Origin: Panicum virgatum
Lineage: Eukaryota > Streptophyta > Magnoliopsida > Poales > Poaceae
Length of the DNA: 64,000 nt
Reading direction: 5' to 3'
Assembly (NCBI RefSeq): GCF_016808335.1
Contig: NC_053143.1
Span: 4,869,398-4,933,397, forward strand
Shown here: piece after piece, positions 44,441 through 54,867 of the stretch
How positions within the stretch are numbered: the stretch's first letter is position 1
Layout: each line of letters begins with the position of its first letter
Translations under genes and position numbers: made by a program
The notes under the pieces: model-generated
The model's input: only the letters and a program-made list of their open reading frames with translations
Told to the model about the DNA's origin: nothing
Database searches by the model: none

Positions 44441-45236
44441 ATGGTGTCAGCAGATGTGACGCTGTCCGGCGCCAACGGGCAGCCAGCGGGGGAGTTCATG
44501 GAGCAGAGGAGCTCCCCGAGATTGATCTCCCTATCGCCGGTCCGCCGTCTGCTCCGACCAGGAGTCCCTCCTGCGGCCGCCACGTGCTCGGCGGCGTGCC
44601 GGACCCGGACAACGGCGCCGTGCTGCTCGTGCTGGTCGTGCCGGCGCTCCACGCCCTGCTCACGCCGGGGCTGCTGCCACGCCGCGCCTCCGGGCGGCCG
44701 CCGGCCTTCGTCAGCTGGTGCCGGACCACCCGCTTGCTGGAGACGGTGGGACGCGCCGCCGCCGCCGTCTTCTTCCTGGCTTCCTACCACGTCGCCTGGC
44801 TTCCCGACGTGGCCGCAGCCCACTTCGTTGGCCCCAGCAGAAGCGCGGCGCTGCCACCGCGACCCTCCTCCTTACCTTCTACGCCTCCTGGAAGTTTGGC
44901 TGCGCCATTGCCGGGTGCCTCGACCTCCACCGGTGCGCGAGGAGCGGTGCTCCGGGCACCCCGCCGCCGCCGGCTCACGGCGGAGAGGATCGAGGGTGCT
45001 CCGAGGGATCGGCGATCTACTTCTTGCCTATGCGAGGTGCCACGTCTTGTTTGCTCGCCGCCGTGCCGATGACATGGCTCGTCGTCTCGCGCCCAGCGCC
45101 GCCGGTGGCCTTTGCCAACGAGGCTCTGTTGGTGGTGGAGGAGCTCCCGCTCGAGACGCTTTTCTTCCTCGCCTGGCCATGGAGCAGCAGCAGCTTCCTG
45201 GGGTACATCCTCATCCTCACAGTGTTTTCATGTTGA
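44441..45236 (+). pseudogene. Frame-broken gene for a hydrophobic (membrane-type) protein, family not recognised
   Basis: A sharp rise in GC begins just upstream of ATG 44,441. The best coding signal is in two frames. About 44,575-44,850 has LLVLVVPALHALLTPGLL and AAAVFFLASYHVAWLPD, two membrane-like segments. About 44,850-45,236 has ATLLLTFYASWKFGCAIAGC, SCLLAAVPMTWLVVS and LETLFFLAWPWSSSSFLGYI, then TGA. One frame change near 44,850, and another between the ATG and 44,575, separate these parts. Four or five hydrophobic stretches argue for a degenerated polytopic membrane protein gene. Unrecognised introns are an alternative, but no good splice pair was seen. Confidence 0.45.
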
Positions 45237-46505
45237 AATCAGAGCCAGCAGGCAAGGCCTTTGGGGATCGGCATCGACAGCTTGTCAGAGGATGGGCCTG
45301 ATGAACATGCTAGAGGCTGCTTGATCAACCTTGAGCTTCTTTTTGAAAGATTCAACCTTGAGCTTGCAGGACTGGATGAGCAGGGACAGTTCAGAACTAG
45401 GACAGGGCAAAGAATTGGGAGAAGACTCGGTGGAAACACTACTCCATGTTGCACTACTCCACATTGTGGCAGAGCAAGGATGGGCAGAGAGAGCAGGATG
45501 GAAACTCTGGGCTCTCCTCAATAATCTGTATCTTTGTCACTAGATTCATGGTAGGATAGCATTGTAATCATCGAGATATATAGTAGTGACTCCAGTATGG
45601 TAAACACGACCTACCATAAAACCTGTTGAGCTTACATTTAGTATGATTTATTTTATCCCAGTAGCATATAGTCATCTAAGTACTCATTCTTCAATCTTCA
45701 AAACTTCATAACTTTCTCCCTATCACCCACTCGAGTAGCTCACATGCTTCATTTCATCACCATTTTCAATTAATTGCCAGTATTGTTTAAAGGGGAAATT
45801 GTGAAACAAAGTAAATAACTTTTCCGGAGCCAATCCCAATATACAAGTACTCCTATATAGCGTATTTAGAACCACATTTCTAAACCCCACCAACCCCAAC
45901 CCCAACCCCAACCCCAACACACACACACACACACACAAAATTGATATGACTATAAATTCATCCATAGTTTGATAGAAAATTTAGATCAATAGTTTTATTG
46001 TAACTAAGATTTGGTCATTGTGATTTCCTTTTCAATTCACTAGTGCAAGGACAAAGAAACAAAGCCAGCTCAATCGACTGTTATCACAATTCACAAAACG
46101 GTGCGAATAAGGCCACATTTGATTCTCTTCACAGCTCACTCACATTATCATTTTTCCTCAGAGAAACGGGGAAAGAGCAAGAATGGCACAGAGCAATGAC
46201 ATCAGATTCACCGAACATCAACTTATCCATGCTCAGTCAGTCAGTTCAAAGGAATGGCACTGGGGCAAATGACATTAGATTCACCATACATCAACTTATC
46301 CATGTCAAGTCCAGAGGAACACACATGCTTGCGAAGGAAAATTGTTGATTTATTACAAGTTCACAGAATCAAGGCACAAGCATAACAGTTCGTGAGCTCA
46401 GCCCGGTTCCAAAGGCGCCAAGGTTCACACAAATGGATAAGTCGCTCGCTGAAAGTAGCATCATGATATCATCAGAATCACTTGCCAAAAGCACCATCAC
46501 AGACA
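45237..46505. other. Intergenic region and QCR6 3' flank
   Basis: The first part (to about 45,545) has an open frame with an internal duplication (TTGAGCTT...TTCAACC) but no family resemblance. The rest is AT-rich. The QCR6 3' UTR is expected at about 46,330-46,505. Confidence 0.5.
45884..45937. repeat. Compound microsatellite (CCCCAA)n-(CA)n
   Basis: About five CCAACC-type hexamers followed by about ten CA dinucleotides. Confidence 0.9.
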
Positions 46506-48704
46506 TCATTTTAGCTTCTTAAACAGCTTTGGTGCTACCTGCAGATGCATGTTTCATAGAAAATTGTTATTATCTAGCTCAACGGTACTTTTCTTCAGCT
46601 GATTGTAACAAATATCAATGTAATCTGGAAGTAAGTACTTACACATTTGTCGATGCATGACAAGTAATCAAAATATTGCCCGGTGCAGTGTTTGTGCCCA
46701 GTATCATCATTCTCGACTCTCTTGACACATTTCTGAAAACTGACAGCCACCCTTTAATGGATGAACAAGTACTTACGCACCATGTATGAGTAGTAAACAG
46801 TTGAAATATTATCACCCATCCTAGGGTAAAATGAAACAACATGAAGGGCTGAAGTCTAATATTCAAATTCAGTTTTTAAAAAGGTATGTACAGGTCTACA
46901 GCACCATATCCAAGGAACTGCAACGATTATATGATTCCCAACCTGACAACCTTACAGCTCAAGTTCTGCATTCGCGAAGTTATAACTCAAGAGATCAAAA
47001 AACAGGACCATATACAAATTTTATTACGGTTCAACCAGCATACATCCTTAACAAAGCAATCATTGAATAGCTAATCAGAAGCTGAAAATAACCAGTTGGC
47101 ATGCCTGTTAATAGATTGGGAGCATAACTCTCAGGATGTCATGATTGTGCTGTCTGATCAGGACAATGAGAAATGTGAATACAAGAATAGTAGAATATAC
47201 ATAATTTTAGACCCAACACCACTTGACCGACAGTAATTAGCTCCTAACACTGGCTGCCAAGATAAGTCTAATATAAGCCAAGGCAATGTGTAACTTAAAA
47301 ATATAATCTTCAAATTGGCTAATAATTGTATGTTCACACTTCACACAGGTGAATAATTCAAAATAGGTTGGTCTATGATTGCACAAGAAAAAGACCATGG
47401 CTACTACCAGGAACAGGCCCTGGCTAGGTATTCAAAGCTTCATTGAATTTCTTCCACTGTTCTGCCAACCTCAATGAGTTAAATTTTGAAATTTCATGAA
47501 GGAATATAAATAATATGGTTCCAGAACGGCAGAACCCTTTTACCAACTAAAGGATAGCTGGATATATTAAACAGTAAAGAAACTGGAGTTTTGAGTTCCC
47601 ATAAAAGAAAGAGAGGCACATACATCATACTCATAAAGTGATTTTACACACTGTGGCTTGCATCGTTCCTCAAGATACTTCTTTTGATCAACAAGTTCCT
47701 CATCGTCCCTGGGATAGAAGAACATTAGAAAACTATAGAACTTGGATAGAAAAAAAAGGGAGTGATTCACAACATTCTAGTAACAGCCAGGGCCCTTGTG
47801 ATGTGAATAGCACATTAGCGATTCAGCTCATGCAATGTGGGCACATATTAACATTGTGATCAGTGAAACCCGAAATATCTGCAAAGCAAGACTGTCAGCA
47901 AACAGGTTGCCTACTGCAACCCTATATAGCTTAAAATTGAAGCTATAAGGCAAACAGATCTTAATTCTCAACTTAATAGCAATATAATTTTCATAAAGTG
48001 CAGGGCATGGGAATATTGGATATAGTAACATTTTGGAGCCAGGCGGCCAGGAAAACAGATTACTAGTATTTACCCAAGGAGGAGGAAACAACCATCAGGA
48101 ATTTTAGTGTGGCATCGAACTGTTGATTAGAAGAAAAAGGAGCCAAGAACACCTAAGCATAAGGTGGCAATCAATCTAATCTGCTACAATCCTCCAACTA
48201 TGATCAAACAGGACCGTCTTCTTACATGATCCTGCATGAGGGCACGGAGTAGGCACTGGAATGCGCTACTGTAGATACTGCTTGTATAGATAGACAAGAT
48301 AAGCTACATTGGCCGGACAAACAAACTTCCCTCAAGCACACCCCCGTCACCATGCACAAAGCCAAAGCTGCAATCAAGCTGCCACATCCCACCGTTACGA
48401 ACAACACGAAAAGTTAGCATCTAGCTATGCATCATTCTCATTCCAATCCACAAAAGGGCAAGCTTGTTCTTGCCCTCTCGCAACGGAAACCGCAACTAAT
48501 CAAACCGCACGCCCCGGCCGCTGAATTCCTGGCCGCGAGATGCGGAGGCGCACCCGCGGTTAGCTCGACCCAGCTCCAATCGGAAGAAACAGCACCGCAT
48601 ACACCGGGCACGCGCGCACAGAAGCGCGGCGCCCAGATTCCGAAAGCTACTGAAGAACTGAATGACAAGAATCAGCAGAGCGAGGAAGGAAGAGTTACTC
48701 ACAT
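46506..48704 (-). CDS. QCR6: QCR6, cytochrome b-c1 complex subunit 6 (hinge protein), 69 aa, start codon split by an intron
   Basis: Coding exons on the minus strand: 48704-48703 (AT), 47708-47624, 46732-46643, 46538-46506. The total is 210 bp and phases close. The AT of exon 1 joins the first G of exon 2 to give ATG; exon 2 continues GACGATGAGGAA. Splice sites are AT/GTGAGT, TCCCAG/GGAC, GAT/GTATGT, TTTTCAG/AAA, TGT/GTAAGT and TGCAG/GTA. The protein has the family features: acidic N-terminus, KYLEERCKPQCVKSLYEYD, DTGHKHCTGQYFDYLSC and a basic end VAPKLFKKLK. Cys21-x9-Cys31 and Cys45-x9-Cys55 form a twin CX9C pattern, with Cys17 and Cys59 extra. It acts in mitochondrial complex III at cytochrome c1. 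The length equals that of plant homologs. Confidence 0.93.
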
Positions 48705-49093
48705 GGCCACTGATAGAGAGATCCGTGGCCTTGCTCCGACGGAGAGGAGAAGAGGATATCCAATGGAGGGATCTGATCCGAGGAGAGGATTGATTAGGGT
48801 TGGGACTTGCAGTGGCAAATTTGTTTGTTTGGGGGAAGCAGGTGGAGAGAGGAGACCACGAGGTTGACGACGCCGTTCCTCTTTGGGCTTAGTGTTGGGC
48901 CGCTGACCTGGGTTGGGCCTTAGGGGACGGGCTGGGCAACCCGCCGACCGGGAATCCTATATATCTTTCGTAAGTTTTTTTTCTTCTCTATGTTCCAGTA
49001 TTTGAGATCCGTGCAAACAATCACAACCATCAGATCCAACCAAACCCTAGCTTCCTCTCTCCTCAACCTACCTCTCCTCTCTCCTGTGCGTGC
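48705..49093 (-). promoter_or_regulatory. QCR6 5' leader and short promoter region
   Basis: On the minus strand TATATATAGG lies at 48,957-48,966, about 255 bp upstream of the start codon, with GC-rich leader sequence between. Upstream of it (48,967-49,093) only about 125 bp remain before the solo LTR begins at 49,094. Confidence 0.5.
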
Positions 49094-52000
49094 TGTGGCA
49101 GAACTAGTTTGAATTATACCAGTTTGAATGCACTAAACACCTAAACGCACCTTAACCAGTATAATCATTAGTCTGTCGGGTAATATCCCGATGAAACCAC
49201 TTGATATCGGATCGTAACACAAGTATACATCCCGCACGAAGGCGAGTCAGAGATACAACAATTCCACAATATTTTACATCACATAGATAAGAAGTATAAT
49301 TTACATTAAAATTCCGAAGCTAGCAAGCCGAAGCTTGAGCTTTTACAGTTTTATTTCAAAAAAAGAGGTTTCCCATAAACAACTATAAGAAAGAAATCCT
49401 GCAGCGGAAAGTAAAACACAACTATATACAAATGTTGTAGGGGTGATGTCATGATAAGCTCGAACACGACATCATTCATCCAAACCATAGCTAGTAAATG
49501 GTTCCCATTTCATTGACCAGACAGCAGGTAAACCACTAGGCCAAGTTGAACTAGTGTTTTGGTCATCAGCAAGCATTTATGGAAATATTATCAAAAGCAA
49601 GTCTGAGTATACTAATACTCAGCAAGATTGACACGTCTAAGGGTATAACATAGCCCTTTAAGTAGACATGAAAAATTTGTGAAGGCTCTGGAGTTTCTTT
49701 TGCTGAAAAGCAACAAAGAGTAGATCCTTAAGGTCAAATTTTAGCTTTCAGATTCTAGTTGTATTAACCATTTTAGGTAAGCACCTATCTACACAAACAT
49801 GGTAGAGGATATTTGCATACAACAAAATTAAGTATCATCAAAGTTTCACTTCTTACTCTATGTGGCAAAGGAATCAAGCAGTCTCAATTTCCGCGAGAAA
49901 CGAATGATTCTGAATCGAATTTCCAACCTTGCAAGGGTAAACCTAACACACACGCTTAGAGCACTGACGAGTCAGTCCAAAGCAACCGTTTGTCTTTCAT
50001 TCCGGTTCATGGACAGGGCCACTCTCCCCGGTTACAGCGAGCCCGACCCTCTCTGTAGCCGTGGATTGTTGCAACATATAATATATAACTTCCTATCTCT
50101 ACAAGAGAGTGAGGTAAAGTCCACTTGCCAGGCTGATCAGTTATTAGGCTTGCCGCGTACCATATTTACGGCATGTGGCTAGTACTTTCAAACGCTTAAC
50201 CACCGCTACCACACACTACGGCCTTATCAAGTTCGTCAACATAGACGGACTTCAACAAATCCGCCCATAATCCTTATAGTGATCGTAGAAGGTAAACAAT
50301 CAATTCCTATAAACTCGCGAGTGACAGACAATCACTCGATTTTTACCGGTCCTATTAGCATAGCATCTAACTCGGACTCAAATCTAGTGTTCAAACAGTA
50401 GATACCTAAGATTATGAAACTAGGGTTTTCAATCAATTCCAACAACTTAAGTGCACAAGTAAATAATAACGATAAGTTGCATAATTTGAAATAATAGGAT
50501 TATGCTCCGGTGCTTGCCTGTAGAGGTATCTATGGAATTAGTAAACTGGAGTTCTTCCGAATCAGAGTTCGGAGCTTCGGTTAGTTCAACAGCGTTGGCC
50601 TGAGCTTCAAAGAAAACCCTGTCTGGCTTCTGGGTGAGCTCGTAGGTACCGTTTGCTAGCGGGGTGATTTCTATATGAAATGCAATATTTGAAAATTAGT
50701 GAAGTGTTTGAGTATAGCTTTCCTTCACTAAAAAGAGGTAAACCAATAAAGTAAATATTAAGATAAATCTTAATAATTTTTATTTTACTGGGTAATTGTT
50801 TATAGAGTAAAAAATAACACAAGAATCTTTATAAAATAATAAGGAGAAAGAGTTTTATTTTAATAAAACAATTCATGAGAAAGATCTTTAAAAAAATTTC
50901 TAAAGATACAAAATAAACATAGGAAAGAAATCTTACAAATGTAAGAAAAAGTTTCTTAAAAGGTTTAGAAAATTTTTAATAGAGCTATATATGCTTTAAA
51001 GAGCTTATGGCTCAAAGTTCATAAGCAAAAGAATTTTTGAACATTAAATACAAAATAACAAGGACTATAAACTAATCCTATTTTTAGATTTAAATACACA
51101 AAGTTTCAACAAAACTTCACAACATCAAACTTGTAGAGCTATTTACAAGGAGCAAAAAAAATTAATTTGACATTTTTCTGATTTTTCCACAATTTCCTAG
51201 AATTTTCCAAAGTTCACTGAAAAAGATAAAAAGAAAAAGAAACTTTTGCAGAAAAGACCTTGGAAGAAAAACAATCAAAGCAATCAGGTCCCTGCCTGAG
51301 GAAGAAGAAGACAGGGGAGGGGTTTGGCCGGATTCCGGCGAGGGGAGTCGCCGGCGGCGAGATCCGAGGGGCCAGTGAGCTTAAGGGGACCGAGGCAAAC
51401 TTATAGGTGGGTTTGGACGAGGCGGGGATGGCCGGAAAGGGGCTCGTCGACGATGGGGTGCGGACGGCGGCGGAGGGAAAAGGGAACAGTGGCGTTCCGG
51501 CGTGGAATTGGCGGCGAGGGGTGGTTGGGGAGCTTCACGGGAGTACGGTGAAGCTAACAAGGGGTTTGGGGTGATTGGAGGGGGCTTGTGGCGACAGATC
51601 GACGGCGGCGCAGAGCTCGTCGGCGTTGATGGAGAAGGGCGGTGGTGGTGTGCCAGGGAAGAAGCCCGGTCGGGGCTTTTTATAGCCTAGAGAGGAGGGG
51701 ATGAGCGAGAGGGAGGGTCCAGGGATGAGTTCGGTCGGATTGCGCGGAGCCAGCAGAGGCGGTTTGGGTGGAGGCGAGACCCTGTGCGTGACGCGTGGAG
51801 GCGGCGAGGCGGTCCGGGGAGGCATTTCCGGGTGCGGCGCTATGGAATCGAGCTCGCCGGAGATGAACCAGGGGCGGCGAGGTCGGCAGCGCTGCGTGGC
51901 AAGGAAAGGAAGGTGCCAGCGAGGGGAAGTGGGCTAGGGGAAGTCAAGGAAACCTGGCGGCGCTCTAGATGGCGGCGTGGACGGCCCGTGGGCGCGGGAA

Positions 52001-52541
52001 ATCCGCGGCGGCGGCGCTGCCAGAGCTCCGGCGGAGCTAGAGCTTGAAGACGAGATCTGGTGACTTGTTTGTAATTTCAGAAAAGTTCAGGGACTAGATT
52101 GAAAACTAAAATTTGGCGTTGATCTAGGGCTCAAATGAAATGGTGCCCAAAATGAAAGTTGTTCAGTTTTTTAAGATCTACAACTTTCATGTTGTGCAAA
52201 TTTTCACTAAATCAAAGGATTTTGAAATATTTTCAAAACTTTAAAAGAACTCTATTTAATAAAGAAAAATTACTTTTTGATTGTAAATTCACACCAAGTT
52301 TGGGCTAAAATGCAATAAAGCTGCCAAGTAATGATTACTAGCATATTTGCAAGAAAGCCCTTCACAAATTTGAAAATACCCCCTAAATTAAAACTTTTTG
52401 CTAAAAGGGGCTAGTAATTTTGCATAATCACACATATGCCCCTAATTTGCACTGAAAATTTTTTAACTATCAAACAAAGATAAGCACACAAAAAGCTCAC
52501 ATTATTTTAGGTTCTACTAGCTAGACACCTAAAGTGTCACA
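49094..52541 (-). repeat. Solo LTR of a long-LTR Ty3/gypsy element (3,448 bp) upstream of QCR6
   Basis: On the minus strand it starts TGTGACACTTTAGG and ends CTAGTTCTGCCACA. Perfect target duplications CGTGC flank it (49,089-49,093 and 52,542-52,546). No pol is inside. Length, TGTNACAC start and the GC-rich promoter-like section with a minus-strand TATA box (51,676-51,685) match Tekay/RIRE3-type long LTRs. It resembles the solo LTR at 13.9 kb in organisation, but the ends differ, so it is a different subfamily. Open frames at 51.3-52.0 kb in this section are treated as artefacts. Confidence 0.85.
51676..51685 (-). promoter_or_regulatory. LTR TATA box of the solo LTR upstream of QCR6
   Basis: CTATAAAAAG on the minus strand in CTAGGCTATAAAAAGCCCCG. 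It is oriented toward QCR6. Confidence 0.55.
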
Positions 52542-52546
52542 CGTGC

Positions 52547-53107
52547 CGCCCGCCGCCGGCGCCTGCCGCGCGCGCCACCGCTTGCGCCCGCCGCCTGCTC
52601 CCCTCCGCAGCCTCGCCGCACACCGCCTGCGCCCGCCGCGCGCCGCCTGGTCGCGCCCCCTCCGCCACCCCACGTGTGCCGCTTGTGCCCGCCGCCTGCT
52701 CGTGCCGCCCACCGCCTGCACCCTCCTCCACCGTCCGCCGCGTGCAGCCTTCTCGGCCGCCCGCCTCCGTGCCGCCGCCGGAGTCGGAGAAGATGAAGGA
52801 AGATGTTGGATTCAATATTTTTAAAATATTGATTCAACATTTATGAAATACTGTTTCAACATTTTTCAATTGTTGAATCAATATTTTCAAAATATTGGTT
52901 CAACATTTTGTAATAAATGGGCCTTAGTGGACTTTATAGATAACTTGCTTTGCTATCTTTCACAAGATGTATAGGAACCCCCCCCCCCCGGACAGCAACA
53001 CAACAAATGGGCTCGCCATCTGGGTCGATCGAATGGGTCAGTTTGCTCCATGTGGCCCATCGGAAGGTCCACGCAGGCCCCTGCCTTTTCCTGAGTCGGC
53101 CCAGGTG
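52547..53107. other. GC-rich CCGCC-repeat stretch followed by AT-rich inverted repeats
   Basis: 52,547-52,790 is low-complexity (CCGCCTGCGCCCGCCGCGCG type) with open frames in many frames and no domain. 52,808-52,915 has repeated TTCAATATTTT...AAAATATTG and TTCAACATTTT motifs, which can pair. A run of 10 C is at 52,979-52,988. Together with the left flank of the solo LTR (49,020-49,093) it may be one older repeat that the LTR interrupted. Confidence 0.4.
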
Positions 53108-53325
53108 CTCCCTAGTTTGTTTGATTTTTTTAACTCAAGTTTGACTACTCGTATTATTCAAAAATGTGTGTAAAATATCAGTTCTTTTGTTGTGGGTTGC
53201 TTTATCGATACAAGATCTTCAAGAATGACTTAAATTTGGCAATGTTTGCACAAATTTTTTAATAAGACGAGTAGTTAAACTTAGGGTAAAAAAATCAAAC
53301 GAACTACAATTTGGAACAGAGGTAG
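53108..53325. mobile_element. Decayed Stowaway-type MITE
   Basis: Left CTCCCTAGTTTGTTTGATTT (part of the terminus lost) pairs with the right AAAAATCAAACGAACTACAA, which ends GGAACAGAGGTAGTA. The inner arms GACTACTCGT and ACGAGTAGTT also pair. Confidence 0.65.
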
Positions 53326-53332
53326 TATTTCA

Positions 53333-53465
53333 CTCTGTTCGGTTGCAACCAGCCAACAATATTTTTCTCTCACACCAAATCATAACAGTATTTTTCTCTC
53401 ACACCAAATCAGCACCAGCCAGCCGTACTTTTTTCTCACTACAAATCAGCAGTAGCCACCAGCCC
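53333..53465. repeat. Small CCAGCC-type MITE copy
   Basis: GTTGCAACCAGCCAACAATA, then TTTTTCTCTCACACCAAATC occurring twice, then CACCAGCCAGCCGTAC. Same family as 13.27 and 28.18 kb, here with an internal duplication of the CTCTCACACCAAATC part. Confidence 0.6.
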
Positions 53466-54363
53466 GTCTCTGCGCTTCTGTGGTGATTGATGTAAAGGCC
53501 AAGTGATTCCTATTATGCTCCCACCTCCTTTGATTTCTCCTTTCTATTGTTTATTTATAATTTTCACCATGGAGCACTTGTTGCTTTTAGCTTAAGGAAT
53601 GGCGTGAGCTGGTTTACACCCCTGAACATTGGAAACAAAATTGCTCTTTCAGGTTTTATCATCATTATTTCATATGAGGATCCATGTAAGCAGGATCTTA
53701 GCTACAAGATTCCTCTGGTAAAAGGCTAGTCCCTCCTATTAGCGCAAATGAAAGTCCCATTAGTTTTATTTCCCAGCTTTTCTTGAATGTATAGGTCATT
53801 CTAGAAATTGTATGCATTTCTTTTGTTTTTTTTTCACCCTTCGAGCCCTTTCTTAGCAAAAAAAAGGTACACCTCTCGTAAATAAAATGGTCATCTTTCA
53901 CTCTAAATGAAAGGCACCTGGGTCATTTAGTCTGCTTTACTTAATCCTTATGCTCAAGTAGTCAAGTAAGAAATCGACTTGCATTTGCAATCGGAGAGAG
54001 TAAAATGGTAACATCCATGGATAAAATAATCTAGGGGGGATGATTCATGTCTGAGTTACGAGGGGCATGCAAATCCCCTTCATCCATGGACATACTGATT
54101 ACCAAGTAATCAGTAACATGGAAGCGCAACATATTTATCCATCTTGCATCACTTTTAAAGCCATTCTCAATGTGAGTTTTGTGGAGAGTTTTATGGCATT
54201 AAATTCTATCATCAATTTTGCTGACATGATAAGAAGAGAGAACAAGGGAGTTTCATGAAATGTGAGAGGAGTTTTATCACCATGAAACTTATCTGTCACA
54301 TTTATCTAGTTTTCAGTCTTGGTAACCGCGTCATGAAATTGTGCACTGAGAATGGCCTAAGGG
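53466..54363. other. Intergenic stretch without recognised gene
   Basis: AT-rich, with short open frames only and no repeat termini identified. Confidence 0.55.
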
Positions 54364-54867
54364 TGTCACACCCGAGTTCAAAGGTCAAACCGAATGTCTC
54401 CTATATGTATGCCAGGATTAGTTAAACATACATATGGTGACTTAAGTGTACCATTACAGTGCCATTACATTACGTAATGATAGAATTCGGTACAAATGGA
54501 CTCGTAGGCCTAAACAAAGTACAAATATAAATAAAGACGTTCAGCGAGAGCGAGTCTTCCATTATTCCACAGACAGTTATGCCCTAGGTGAGATCCCCAT
54601 CCCGTGCGCGTTCCATTTTGCCGTTCCCCACAATTTTTCGCGCACTTGTTAGAACCATAGGATCACACAGTGCCCAGATCAAGCGGGGTTTCATTCATCT
54701 TTCCTTTTCATGAGTACAAGAGAGGTCCTACATCTACTACAGAGAGAGAAACACAAAGAGGGAGAGGAGAGAGACCATCATCAGCCTGCACTAGAACTCG
54801 ATCCGGCCATCTTGGGTTCGGGGTCGGTGATGCAGATACGCTCTAGGGCGTAGGCCCTATTTGATTG
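54364..54867. repeat. LTR-like debris
   Basis: TGTCACACCCGAGTTC at 54,364 has the look of an LTR end from a chromovirus-type element (about 54,364-54,630). From about 54,648, TGTTAGAACCATAGGATC with the following CT/GA-rich stretch resembles a reversed copia-type LTR end. Neither has a matching partner or target duplication here. Confidence 0.3.

Noticed and set aside
45884..45937. CCCCAA repeats as telomere-like sequence
   Set aside because: Only about five units, and the plant telomere repeat is CCCTAAA. This is an ordinary compound microsatellite.
51324..52047. Open frames rich in Gly/Arg
   Set aside because: They lie in the GC-rich part of the second solo LTR, with no domain or consistent frame.
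49174..52541. Second solo LTR starting at TGTCGGGTAATATCCCG (49,174)
   Set aside because: Its 5-bp flanks do not match. Moving the left end to 49,094 gives perfect CGTGC duplications.
52529..52840. Arg/Ala-rich open frames
   Set aside because: Low-complexity CCGCC repeats open on both strands; no gene evidence.
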